DNA from: Flavobacterium panacis
Lineage (GTDB): Bacteria > Bacteroidota > Bacteroidia > Flavobacteriales > Flavobacteriaceae
Length of the DNA: 64,000 bases
Assembly: GCF_024649945.1 (NCBI RefSeq)
Contig: NZ_JANKMS010000004.1
Span: forward strand, 186,001 to 250,000
Reading direction: 5' to 3'
The position numbers and the translations under genes are program-made. The notes under the pieces are model-generated. The model ran no database searches, was not told where the DNA came from, and worked only from the letters and a program-made list of their open reading frames with translations. Shown here one piece after another: positions 17,369 through 26,828 of the stretch; positions within the stretch are counted from its first letter, which is position 1; every line of letters begins with the position of its first letter.

Positions 17369-19165
17369 ATGAAACATCATATGAGCCGTGGAGAATTTAT
17401 CAGGTTGAGCAGTTTGTCATTAGGAGGTGTTTTAATGAGCAATACGCTTTTTGCAAATGATTTTTTTGCAAGTGATATCAACTCAAAAGAAGATCTTCAG
17501 TTAATGAAAAAACTAATCCTGAACAATGATGCGAAGGTCAAAAGTATATTGAACAAACCGTCATTGGATCCGACTATTAGAATTAATAATTTTCGAGGCA
17601 TTGCCAATTCTATCACAGTAATGGCAGCTTCCTTATGCAATTCTGGTTCAGTATATTATAAATCTCCAATTTTAGTCGAAAAACTAAATGAGTCGATTGA
17701 CGTTTTATTGAAAGAACAATACAGCGACGGAACGTTAGATGCTGGAGGAAACAGACAATCTCCACCCGATACCGCCTTTATTTTAGAATATGTATGTCCA
17801 GCCGCAGCTTTATTGAACAAAAGTAAACAGCCTAATCTGACAGTGCTTCGTGAAAAAGTAAAGAAATTTATTTTAAATGCAGGAGAAGCAATGATAACAG
17901 GAGGTGTTCATACGCCAAATCACAGATGGGTTATTTGTGCCGCTTTAGCGAATATTAATTCACTTTATCCAGATGTTCGATATGTAAACCGAATTGACGA
18001 ATGGCTGGCAGAAGGAATTTATCACAACGAAGACGGCCATTATGCAGAACGAAGCGGCATTTATTCGGCTGTAATAGATAAAGCTTTAATAACGATGGCA
18101 AGATTGCTCAAAAGGCCGCAATTGCTGGAAATCGTAAACAAAAACCTGATTACTTATTTTTATTATACCGAAACAAACGGCGATTTGGTTACGGTCGATT
18201 CCAAAAGACAAGATCAGTTTATGGATTTGAAAGTGACTAAATTTTACTGGCAATATCGTTACATAGCTATTTGTACCAATAATCCGATGTTTGTTTATAT
18301 GGTAAATCTGATTGAGAAACTTCCAGAGTTTACAAGTGATATTTTATCAGATTCGTTAGCTTTTTTTATGGAAAATGAAGAGCTTCAGAAACAAGTTCCT
18401 ACTGAAAGCAATGTTCCAAATGATTTCGAAAAGTTTTTTGTCCTTTCGAATTTAGCCAGAATCAGAAGAGAGAAAACTTCCATTACTTTATTTGGAGGAA
18501 ATGATCAGCCAGTTCAGATTGTATCCGGAAGATCATCAAATCCAAATTTTTTAATGTACAGAAAAGGAGAGGCGATTTTAAAATACATGCGTCTTTCAAC
18601 TTCCTTTTTTAGAATGGGATATTTCAGCAGTAACGGAATCGTAAAAGAAGGAAACAAATATATTTTGACAGAAACCAAAGAAGCAGATTATTATCAGCCT
18701 CTTGCCGCTCCATATCGAAAATCAGATGGAGATTATAAATTATCAGAATCAGCCGATGGAAGATTTTGGAACAAAATGGATTTTGAGTCGAGAACAAAAA
18801 GCAATGTCAAAAAACAAATTACAGTAATTGAAATTACCGAAAATAACGGAACATTAAATTTAGATTTTAAAGTAGATGGTCCGCCAAATGTTGAGGTAAC
18901 AATCGAAATGTGTTTCAACGAAAAAAGCATTGTAAACGGAGCAGTAACAAATGAAAAGAATAATTATTTTCTTAAAACTGGTTTCGGAGAAGTTGCAGAT
19001 GCAGGAGATTCCATAAAATTTGGCCCAGGAAAATGTGAACATTTTAATATTGAAAACCTCGAAAGCGAGCAATATACCTATCATCAGGGAAGTTTACGAA
19101 CCAATGGAGAACATGTTTACATAACTGGATTCACGCCTTTTCATCATCAAATGACAATTTCTTAA
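17369..19165 (+). CDS. Exported protein with (alpha/alpha)-toroid/lyase-like look
   Basis: 598 residues (ATG at 17381 also possible). The N-terminus SRGEFIRLSSLSLGG resembles a Tat-type signal but lacks twin arginines. Residues about 45-330 look all-helical with paired conserved Tyr/His/Trp segments (HTPNHRWVICAALANI, then DGHYAERSGIYSAVIDKAL) reminiscent of the toroid domain of PL8/PL21 or heparinase II/III-type lyases. The C-terminal third is beta-rich (LNLDFKVDGPPNVEVTIEMC), as in the beta-sandwich of such enzymes. I cannot place it in a named family. It sits between the small secreted protein and the DUF4861 gene in the same direction, so it is probably a carbohydrate-active enzyme of this locus, perhaps cutting a uronic-acid linkage. 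Confidence 0.6.
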   Translation: MKHHMSRGEFIRLSSLSLGGVLMSNTLFANDFFASDINSKEDLQLMKKLILNNDAKVKSILNKPSLDPTIRINNFRGIANSITVMAASLCNSGSVYYKSPILVEKLNESIDVLLKEQYSDGTLDAGGNRQSPPDTAFILEYVCPAAALLNKSKQPNLTVLREKVKKFILNAGEAMITGGVHTPNHRWVICAALANINSLYPDVRYVNRIDEWLAEGIYHNEDGHYAERSGIYSAVIDKALITMARLLKRPQLLEIVNKNLITYFYYTETNGDLVTVDSKRQDQFMDLKVTKFYWQYRYIAICTNNPMFVYMVNLIEKLPEFTSDILSDSLAFFMENEELQKQVPTESNVPNDFEKFFVLSNLARIRREKTSITLFGGNDQPVQIVSGRSSNPNFLMYRKGEAILKYMRLSTSFFRMGYFSSNGIVKEGNKYILTETKEADYYQPLAAPYRKSDGDYKLSESADGRFWNKMDFESRTKSNVKKQITVIEITENNGTLNLDFKVDGPPNVEVTIEMCFNEKSIVNGAVTNEKNNYFLKTGFGEVADAGDSIKFGPGKCEHFNIENLESEQYTYHQGSLRTNGEHVYITGFTPFHHQMTIS

Positions 19166-19248
19166 GATTAAATTGAAATTCTTGGTAGATTATAAAAGTT
19201 GTTTTTAAATTTACGGAAATTACATCTAACCTATAATATTTAAAAATT

Positions 19249-20100
19249 ATGAAATTATCTATCGTAGCCTCTTTGCTTTTTTGCGGCATTTGTTTAGGAC
19301 AAAATAATACAGACACTAGTTTGTATATGAAGTCTGATAAAATTACTTATTTAACAGATATCGGCTCAGAATCAGGGGATTTATATAAAACGATTGGACA
19401 CCACGGACCAGCAGTTGAAAACGAATGGATGGCTTTGCGAATTTATTTCAGTGATAAAGTGGCTATCGATGTGTACAATAAAGCAAAACAAGGTCTGGAA
19501 TTAAAAAAAGCAAATTGGTACCCAACACCAGAACAGCAAAAAGAAGGATGGGGAGCAGATTATTATAAAGTAGCATCTACCGTAGGTTTAGGAGGTGTAA
19601 AACTTTGGGACGGAGAAAAATTAGTACCGTTAAATCCAGTAACAAATCGTTTGGCTCGTGTGGGCAAAACAGAAAATACTTCTTGGATGGAAATGATTTC
19701 AAGAGGTGTTCCTTACAAAGGAAAAAAAGTAGATATTTTAGTTCGTGTAACTGTAACTTCAGGTAAAAGAGATGCAAAAGTAGAAGCAGTTTCTTTAACT
19801 GGAGAAAAAGTACAATTTGCAACTGGAATCAACTATTTTAAAGATTTCGCAACCAAAAAAGGAGCTAATTACATCGCAGTTTGGGGAAAACACCCAGAAG
19901 ACGTAGCAGCAGAAATTGTTGAAGTTGGAGCAGCAATTAAATATAATCCGAAAGATTATGAAAAAACGACAGACGATGGAACACAATATTTATTGATTTC
20001 AAAACCTGCCAAGACCTTAGAGACTACCATTTTATCTTCATGTGCAAGAGAAACAGAATTGAACACTTTAGATAAATTGGAGGCATTTATTAAAAAATAA
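19249..20100 (+). CDS. DUF4861 family secreted protein
   Basis: 283 residues with a signal peptide (LLFCGICLGQ). The pattern HGPAVENEWMALRIYFSD, a run with WGADYYKVASTVGLGGVKLWDG, and a beta-rich remainder match the DUF4861 family as I know it, which often lies in gene clusters for uronate-containing plant polysaccharides and has no assigned reaction. It is shorter than many members (about 400 residues). It lies 83 bp after the toroid-like protein and is followed by a long inverted repeat (20122-20253). An enzymatic role on the released glycan is likely but unproven. Confidence 0.65.
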   Translation: MKLSIVASLLFCGICLGQNNTDTSLYMKSDKITYLTDIGSESGDLYKTIGHHGPAVENEWMALRIYFSDKVAIDVYNKAKQGLELKKANWYPTPEQQKEGWGADYYKVASTVGLGGVKLWDGEKLVPLNPVTNRLARVGKTENTSWMEMISRGVPYKGKKVDILVRVTVTSGKRDAKVEAVSLTGEKVQFATGINYFKDFATKKGANYIAVWGKHPEDVAAEIVEVGAAIKYNPKDYEKTTDDGTQYLLISKPAKTLETTILSSCARETELNTLDKLEAFIKK

Positions 20101-20121
20101 TTGAATTATCCTTTAAACAAG

Positions 20122-20253
20122 GACGCGGATTAAACGGATTTACTTCGTAAAGACGCGGATAAAAACGGATAATCTATTTATATTTTTAAAAAGATTAATA
20201 AAAATCCGTTTTTATCCGCGTCTTCGCGTTAGCGAATCGTTTTAATCCGCGTC
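20122..20253. repeat. Long imperfect inverted repeat between DUF4861 and phosphoesterase genes
   Basis: Left arm about 20122-20170 (GACGCGGATTAAACGGAT then GACGCGGATAAAAACGGAT) pairs with right arm about 20204-20253 (ATCCGTTTTTATCCGCGTC then TTTTAATCCGCGTC). Each arm contains two related sub-units. Transcripts would form a very stable hairpin. Member of the dispersed flavobacterial-type repeats of this window. Confidence 0.75.
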
Positions 20254-20324
20254 TGATTTTACAGATTTTCTATTTTTAAAAATAGGACAAATAACGGATA
20301 ATCATAAAATTAAAAACAAATTAC

Positions 20325-22154
20325 ATGTTTAGAATATCGGCTATATTAGTACTTTTATTTTTTTTATATTCCTGCAAATCACAGCGGACTTCAAAAAAAG
20401 AAATTCAGATTGCTTTTATAGCCGATGCTCATTTACAGGATATTTATGCCAAATTTGAAGATAACGATTACAAGGGAATTCCAAATCCTGTAACAGGCGA
20501 GTACGCGAATATTCGAACGATGAATGCTCAGTTGCATTCTACGAGAATTTTCAATGAAAACTATTTCGCTTTTTTAGAAGCTTTAAACGATATTGTAAAA
20601 AGAGGCATAAAGCAAGTTGTACTTCCTGGTGATTTCAGCGACGACGGACAACCCGTTCACGTTCGCGGCTTACGAAAAATTCTTAATGAATATTCTCAAA
20701 AATACGGACTTTCATTCTTTGTCACCACAGGAAATCATGATGTGGTAAAACCTTTTGCGCAAGATGCTGTTAAAACTGATTTTTTAGGAAAAGACGGAAA
20801 AGAACAAATTATCAGCAGTTCTCCAAACAACTTCAATAAAAGCAAAAGCGAACTAGAACCTATTATTACAGCCGATATAAAAAATTGGGGTTACAAAGAA
20901 ACAATTCAGGAAATGCGCGATTTTGGTTTCTTTCCTAAAAAGACCGATTTGTATTGGGAAACACCATTTTCAGACTACACGTATCAGAATTATACTTTTA
21001 AAAAAGCACAAAAAGAATCTGCTTTAGAAAAAAGAACGTATGTAATTAAAAACACCAATTTGTATCTGCCCGATGCGAGTTATTTGGTTGAGCCTGTAAA
21101 AGGAATCTGGCTTTTGGCAATTGATGCGAATGCCTATGTTCCGAATGAGAAATTATCGGGCGAACTGAATAACCCAAAAGATTTTTCGGGAGCGAATACA
21201 GGTTACAATAACGTTCTGATTTATAAAAGTCATTTGATTAATTGGGTCAAAAAGATTTCCGCTGAAGCGAAACAAAAAGGAAAAGTACTGATTGCTTTTA
21301 GTCATTATCCAATGGTTGACTTTAATGATGATGCTTCGCCAGAATTAAAACAGCTTTTTGGTGCCAATAAAATGCAATTGCAAAGAGTTCCAAGTGAAGA
21401 AGTGGCGCAACAATTTGCGGATGCTGGAATTCAAATTCATTTTGGCGGACACATGCATATCAACGACACAGGTGTTCGAACTACTGAAAAAGGGAATACG
21501 CTTTTTAATATTCAAACGCCGTCGCTTGCGGCATATATGCCGGCTTATAAAATTTTGACGATTCATTCTCCTTCTGAACTTGAAGTAGAAACTATTGTTG
21601 TGGGTAAAGTGGCGAAATTCAATAGTTTGTTTCCTTTTTATGAAGAGGAATATGCACATTTGAAAGACATTAAAAGCACAACCATTTGGGAAAAAGAAAT
21701 TCTGAATGCTAAAGATTATGAAGAATTTACCAATTGGCATCTCAAAGAATTGGTGCGTTTACGCTTCTTGCCAGAAGATTTTCCAGCCGATTTCCTAAAG
21801 TCAATCGTAAATCTTTCAGGAATAGATTTGTTGGAAAAAAATAAAAACACACAAGAAGTGGATAAAGATTTGAAAGAGAATTCTCTAACGCTTTCTGATT
21901 TTGAGTCTTGGAATGGTTTTGATATGATTTTCGATTTTTACCGCCTAAAAAGTGCTGATGAACTGGCTTTTTCAAAAATTGGAAAAAATAAATTGAAACA
22001 GTACGAATTGATCTGCAAGCAGTTAAAAAAGTCAGATAATCCAAAACTAGTTTTATGGGCAGAAATATTCTACAAAACCATGAACGGTGAGCCTTCCGAT
22101 CATTTTAAAATTAATCTGAAAAAAAACAAGATTGATAATTTATCTGTTAAATAA
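20325..22154 (+). CDS. Calcineurin-like metallophosphoesterase lipoprotein
   Basis: 609 residues with lipoprotein signal LLFFLYSCKS. All metallophosphoesterase motifs are present in order: ADAHLQD, LPGDFSDDG, TTGNHD, FSHYPM and FGGHMHIND, so the two-metal site looks complete. The C-terminal 230 residues have no motif I recognise. Such enzymes hydrolyse phosphomono- or diesters; in eukaryotes a member (PGAP5/MPPE1) removes ethanolamine phosphate from GPI mannose. Here it sits next to the regulator gene and among mannosidases, so removal of phosphate substituents from a glycan is a reasonable inference; nucleotide or phospholipid substrates are alternatives. Confidence 0.88.
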   Translation: MFRISAILVLLFFLYSCKSQRTSKKEIQIAFIADAHLQDIYAKFEDNDYKGIPNPVTGEYANIRTMNAQLHSTRIFNENYFAFLEALNDIVKRGIKQVVLPGDFSDDGQPVHVRGLRKILNEYSQKYGLSFFVTTGNHDVVKPFAQDAVKTDFLGKDGKEQIISSSPNNFNKSKSELEPIITADIKNWGYKETIQEMRDFGFFPKKTDLYWETPFSDYTYQNYTFKKAQKESALEKRTYVIKNTNLYLPDASYLVEPVKGIWLLAIDANAYVPNEKLSGELNNPKDFSGANTGYNNVLIYKSHLINWVKKISAEAKQKGKVLIAFSHYPMVDFNDDASPELKQLFGANKMQLQRVPSEEVAQQFADAGIQIHFGGHMHINDTGVRTTEKGNTLFNIQTPSLAAYMPAYKILTIHSPSELEVETIVVGKVAKFNSLFPFYEEEYAHLKDIKSTTIWEKEILNAKDYEEFTNWHLKELVRLRFLPEDFPADFLKSIVNLSGIDLLEKNKNTQEVDKDLKENSLTLSDFESWNGFDMIFDFYRLKSADELAFSKIGKNKLKQYELICKQLKKSDNPKLVLWAEIFYKTMNGEPSDHFKINLKKNKIDNLSVK

Positions 22155-22206
22155 TTTTGATATTTATTAAATCAAAAAGATTAAATTGCGTTTATAATTT
22201 ATTTAC

Positions 22207-25200
22207 ATGAGCCAAAAATCCTTTATAGTATTCTTGTTATTTGCCGTATTTTATAATTCGTATTCACAGAATATAAAATTTGCGCATTATAATGATAATA
22301 ATGGCTTGTCTCATAATTCGGTACGCCATATTGTACAGGATAAAAAAGGTTTCATGTGGTTTGGAACGTTCTCTGGATTAAACCGTTTTGATGGTTATCA
22401 GTTCAAAAACTATATGAGTTCTACGCCTGGAAAAAATAAATTATATAACGACGATATCACCGCTTTAGAATTGGACGACAAAGCCAATCAGTTGTGGATT
22501 GGAACCCGAAAAGGATTGACTCTTTTCCAAATGGATACGCATGTTTTTACTACTTTTTTTCATAAAAAAGACGATCCAAACAGCCTTCCAGATGATGAAG
22601 TTAGGTCAGTTCATGTAGATAAATTCAAAAGGGTTTGGGTAGGAACCAAAACAAAAGGAGTTTATTTATTTTCTCTGAAAGATAACCAATTTAACAAAAT
22701 TCAGCTGAAAGGTTTTGATTATGTTAAAGAAATCTTTGAAGATAAAAAAGGTAATGTCTGGGTGGGAAGCTATGAAAAGTCAGGTGTAGCCAAAATTACA
22801 ATGGACACAAAAGGCGCAATTGTAAGGATTAATACCTATACGCTTTCTGTTCCAAATTCAAGTATTAAAAATCCATACATCAACTTTATTTATGAAGATG
22901 CCAAGTCGGATATTTTTATTGGAAGTCGTGAGGGATTGTATAAATTGGATAAAACGACGAATCAGTTTGTTAATTTGTATATTGATAACAAACAGGTTAG
23001 AGGTGCTTTAGGACCTTATTTCCTATCTGTTGCACAAGCTCCTGACGGGAAATATTGGGTTGGAACTTTAGGTGGTTTATTGGTCTGCGATCAGCTAGAA
23101 GACATTCAAAAAGGAAATTACAAATGGTATTATTCGATTTTGTCTGATGATACTTCGCTTGTCGATAATTTAATTGCATCACTCTACTTTGATAAATCTG
23201 GCGTATTATGGATTGGAACCGAAGACGGTTTAGATAAATACGATCCCTATGAAAATCAGTTTACTTTAAACAAAGATATATCAAGATCTATTGGTAATCA
23301 AGCTCCTAGGATTAGAGGTTTTGCTAAAACTTATGATGAAAAAGTAATTGTTGCGACCTATCATAACGGACTTTATATTTCGAATATAAAAGGCTCAACT
23401 CCGTTACACAATACGGGAAAAGATATCGCTAGTATTTATTCTGATGACGGCAGGATTTTTTATTGCGGTCTTTGGGATGGAAACATTCTGGTTTACAATT
23501 ACATGAATAATTCCTCTAGAGAAATTCATGCTGGATTTGAGAAATCGCCTGTTTTTGCTTTTAGAAAAATTTCAGATGACAAAATGATTGTCGGTTCCTT
23601 TGGAGAAGGGGCTGTAATTCTAAATACGAAAACGCTTCAGGTAGAAACCTCAAACAAACTTTTACCAGATTTTCAGATTAATGCAATCGAAAGAGATGCC
23701 AAAAACAATGTTTGGTTTGCCACAGAAACAGGCGTTGTAAAATACAATATCAATTCGGGAAAAATAGAAACGTATTCATCACTTTTTATCAAAGAAAAAG
23801 GCGTGCCTCATGATGAAAATGTGAGTGATGTTTTGGTAGATGTGAAAGGAAAAATCTGGGCTTCAACGCGTTTTGGATTGTGTTTGTTCAATCCAAAAAA
23901 GAATGAATTTGAGCCTGTAAAAAATCTAAAAGAACTTTCAGGAAAATGGATTACTGATATTTTATCAGATGCAAACGGAAATCTTTGGCTGAATATCAAC
24001 AACAATAATATTGCTTTTGTAAAATCGAATTTAAAAGACATTAGTATTTACCATGTAAACAGCGGTAACAGATTGGATGTTTTTAGCTCAAGCGGTTTCT
24101 TTTATTTTAATAATTCGAATATTTTCCTTGGAGGTAAAAACGGAATTATTTCTTTTTCGCCACCAGCAATGAAAAGAAACAATTGGTCGCCATTGCCTGT
24201 TATTTCCGAATTTAAAATTCAGAACGAAGAGGTTTTTCCAGAAATGGAAATTAATGGGGAAATTCCGCTTTCAAAAGACCTGAATTATGGAAATGAAATA
24301 GAATTAAGCCATAAAAATAGAAACTTTTCGCTTCAGTTTTCGGCTCCGTCTTTTGCAAACGAAAAGCTGAATAAGTTTCAGTACATGCTAGAAGGTTTTG
24401 ATAAACATTGGATTACGGCAAATAGCACCTCGAGAATTGTGCAGTATACCAACCTTTATCCAGGAAATTATACGTTCAAAATTAGATCAAGCAACAGTGA
24501 TGGGTATTGGAGTAAAACGGTTTCGTATAAAATAAAAATTCAGCCTCCATTTTGGCTTACACCAACTTCGTTTTTAATGTTTTTTGCGATTTTGTTTGGG
24601 ATTTTCTATTTCATCAGAAAAGAAATCAAAAACCGAATTCGTTTAAAACAAGAATTACTTACAGAGAAAGTAAATAGAGAACACGACATTAAATTGAACA
24701 ATGAGAAATTACGTTTCTTTACGAATATTTCGCATGAATTAAGAACGCCTTTAACACTGATTTTAGGTCCTGCCAAACAATTGCTGGAAGAAAATAGTCA
24801 TGCAACCGATTACGAAAAAAGCCGTTACAATCTAATTTATCAAAATGCCAGTAGATTATTAAATCTGGTAAATCAGGTATTGGATTTTAGAAAAGCACAA
24901 TCTGGTGAATTAAAACTTAAAGTAACCAAAACGGATATTCTGTCGTATTCCAAAAATATCTTTGATTCGTTTAAGGAAATGGCTTATGATAAAAAGATTA
25001 AGCTCAATTTTATTACCGAAGATGATGAAATAAACGGTTGGCTAGACAATGATAAATACGATAAGATTTTGTACAATCTTTTATCTAATGCTTTAAAATT
25101 TACCAATAAAAACGGAAATGTTGATTTGGATATCAGACTGAAAGATACCGTTGAAGATATTTTGGTTATTGAAGTAACCGATGACGGAATTGGTATTCCG

Positions 25201-26241
25201 GTAAAAAGTTTGGAGAAAATCTTCAAACGCTTTTATCAGGCAACCAACAGCAAAGCCAATAATACGGGGTCGGGAATTGGTTTGTCATTGGTGAAATCTT
25301 TGGTAGCCATTCATAAAGGAACTATTTCGGTAGAAAGTACACAAGGAAAAGGAAGTACGTTTAGAGTGGAACTTCCAATTGACCGCTCTGCTTACGAAAT
25401 GAAAGAAGTATTTGAATACGCTTTGAAAAATGATAATCAGAGTATGTTGATTCCTGAAAAAACGGTAAAGAAAATTATTCAAAATACCGATTTAAAAGAG
25501 AAAATCTTGGTAATCGAAGACAATAGTGAACTTAGAAAATATCTGGTTGATTACCTGTCTGATTATTACAAAGTGTATGATGCAGAAAATGGAGAAGAAG
25601 GTCTGAGAATCTGCCGACAAATTAAACCGATTGTCTGTGTTACCGATGTCATGATGCCAGTTATGGACGGATTGGAATTCTGCCGACAGCTTAAAAATGA
25701 TGAATTTATCAGTCATATTCCAGTCGTAATGCTTACGGCGCTTTCTGAAAATATGGATAAAGTGAAAGGTTACGACACAGGCGCTGACGGCTATTTGGTG
25801 AAACCTTTTGAGCCGTTATTGCTTAAAACGGTAATTGAAAACATGATCAAATCAAGATCGGAACTCAAACAAAAATTCTCCGGAGAAGTAGAAAGTAAAG
25901 TCAGCATGTTGACTCATTCGCCAATTGATGAGGAATTTATGGAAAAAGTTACCAATTTAATCAATGATAATTTAAGTGATGCTGATCTTTCAACTGATTT
26001 TCTTTGTGATAAACTGGGTGTTAGTTCTTCTAAATTATATCGAAAAATCAAAGAATTGACCGATTTAGCACCAAATGAATTTATCAGAACGATTCGTTTA
26101 AAAAAATCAGCAGAACTGCTCAAAACCAAAAAATACAATGTATCTGAAGTAACAGATTTAGTTGGGTTTAATGATCCATTGTATTTCAGTCGTTGCTTTA
26201 AAAAACAGTTTGGTTTCCCGCCGAGTAAGCTTATTAATTAG
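22207..26241 (+). CDS. Hybrid two-component system sensor/regulator (HTCS)
   Basis: 1344 residues in one chain: signal peptide, about 700 residues of Reg_prop beta-propeller repeats (periplasmic sensor; repeated W-x-GT patterns such as MWFGTFSGLNRF and LWIGTRKGL), Y_Y_Y domain (near 725-772), a membrane helix near 787-806, HisKA with NISHELRTPLTL (His843), HATPase (NLLSNALKFT, DGIGIP, GSGIGLSLVKSL), a receiver with phospho-acceptor Asp1147 (VTDVMMPVMDG), and a C-terminal AraC helix-turn-helix (about 1245-1344, ending FPPSKLIN). Such regulators bind a glycan fragment in the periplasm and activate the matching susCD operon. It directly precedes the inositol oxygenase gene and probably binds the boxes at 4422, 7005 and 26747. 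Confidence 0.97.
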   Translation: MSQKSFIVFLLFAVFYNSYSQNIKFAHYNDNNGLSHNSVRHIVQDKKGFMWFGTFSGLNRFDGYQFKNYMSSTPGKNKLYNDDITALELDDKANQLWIGTRKGLTLFQMDTHVFTTFFHKKDDPNSLPDDEVRSVHVDKFKRVWVGTKTKGVYLFSLKDNQFNKIQLKGFDYVKEIFEDKKGNVWVGSYEKSGVAKITMDTKGAIVRINTYTLSVPNSSIKNPYINFIYEDAKSDIFIGSREGLYKLDKTTNQFVNLYIDNKQVRGALGPYFLSVAQAPDGKYWVGTLGGLLVCDQLEDIQKGNYKWYYSILSDDTSLVDNLIASLYFDKSGVLWIGTEDGLDKYDPYENQFTLNKDISRSIGNQAPRIRGFAKTYDEKVIVATYHNGLYISNIKGSTPLHNTGKDIASIYSDDGRIFYCGLWDGNILVYNYMNNSSREIHAGFEKSPVFAFRKISDDKMIVGSFGEGAVILNTKTLQVETSNKLLPDFQINAIERDAKNNVWFATETGVVKYNINSGKIETYSSLFIKEKGVPHDENVSDVLVDVKGKIWASTRFGLCLFNPKKNEFEPVKNLKELSGKWITDILSDANGNLWLNINNNNIAFVKSNLKDISIYHVNSGNRLDVFSSSGFFYFNNSNIFLGGKNGIISFSPPAMKRNNWSPLPVISEFKIQNEEVFPEMEINGEIPLSKDLNYGNEIELSHKNRNFSLQFSAPSFANEKLNKFQYMLEGFDKHWITANSTSRIVQYTNLYPGNYTFKIRSSNSDGYWSKTVSYKIKIQPPFWLTPTSFLMFFAILFGIFYFIRKEIKNRIRLKQELLTEKVNREHDIKLNNEKLRFFTNISHELRTPLTLILGPAKQLLEENSHATDYEKSRYNLIYQNASRLLNLVNQVLDFRKAQSGELKLKVTKTDILSYSKNIFDSFKEMAYDKKIKLNFITEDDEINGWLDNDKYDKILYNLLSNALKFTNKNGNVDLDIRLKDTVEDILVIEVTDDGIGIPVKSLEKIFKRFYQATNSKANNTGSGIGLSLVKSLVAIHKGTISVESTQGKGSTFRVELPIDRSAYEMKEVFEYALKNDNQSMLIPEKTVKKIIQNTDLKEKILVIEDNSELRKYLVDYLSDYYKVYDAENGEEGLRICRQIKPIVCVTDVMMPVMDGLEFCRQLKNDEFISHIPVVMLTALSENMDKVKGYDTGADGYLVKPFEPLLLKTVIENMIKSRSELKQKFSGEVESKVSMLTHSPIDEEFMEKVTNLINDNLSDADLSTDFLCDKLGVSSSKLYRKIKELTDLAPNEFIRTIRLKKSAELLKTKKYNVSEVTDLVGFNDPLYFSRCFKKQFGFPPSKLIN

Positions 26242-26244
26242 TTT

Positions 26245-26664
26245 TTTTTGCCACAGATTATAATGATTTAGAGGATTTTTTCTTATGCCACGAATTACAC
26301 AAATTATCACAAATTTATTTGAGATGGAATCTTTGTCAAGTTTTTACACAATCTTGTCATTCCGACAAAGGAGACCCGAGCGATAGCGAACAGGCGAAGC
26401 AAATTTCCACAAGTAATTCCACAAGTAATTCCACAAAGATTTTAAGCCCAATATTAAAAACATAGTCCAAGGTTTCAACCTTGGGTGCACAACGTATTTC
26501 CAATCTGAGCGTTCCCAAGGTTGAAACCTTGGGCTATGTTCAAATACGACGTAATCTTGTCATTTCGATGAAGGAGAAATCACACTCGGGATTCAACAAA
26601 GATTTTTTAAACATTTTCACAAACAAAAAATCATATTAATCCTTTTAATCTGTGGCAAAAAAAA
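26245..26664. repeat. Composite nested intergenic repeat
   Basis: The outer arms are TTTGCCACAGATTA-type sequence (26247-26260) and AATCTGTGGCAAA-type sequence (26647-26660). Nested inside are a GCCACGAATTACAC fragment, two copies of a TCATT(C/T)CGA...AAGGAGA motif, a tandem 12-mer (TTCCACAAGTAA, around 26405-26439), and a 25-bp inverted repeat CATAGTCCAAGGTTTCAACC (26461-) with its complement at 26514-26538 (24 of 25 match). No coding potential seen. Confidence 0.75.
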
Positions 26665-26746
26665 TCACCACGATTATAACTTAAATATTCAAAAAACATA
26701 TAAATTATTGTTATTTAATATAAAAATCCTACAGTAATCAAAAAAA

Positions 26747-26801
26747 TCCATGTTTTTGATGTATTAATCCATTTTGAAAAAGAGATGTAATTCTATTTTT
26801 G
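26747..26801 (+). promoter_or_regulatory. Regulator box B plus -7 element upstream of inositol oxygenase
   Basis: TCCATGTTT (26747) and TCCATTTT (26768) are direct repeats with 21-bp spacing; the -7 box TATTTTTG (26794-26801) is a full match to TAnnTTTG and starts 18 bp after the repeat. Identical layout to boxes A and C. Predicted leader about 24 nt. Confidence 0.78.
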
Positions 26802-26828
26802 TCTTGTAACTTTTAACTATTTACCATT

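Noticed and set aside
26405..26439. Short tandem 12-mers as a CRISPR or iteron
   Set aside because: Only two to three contiguous copies without spacers and no replication gene nearby.
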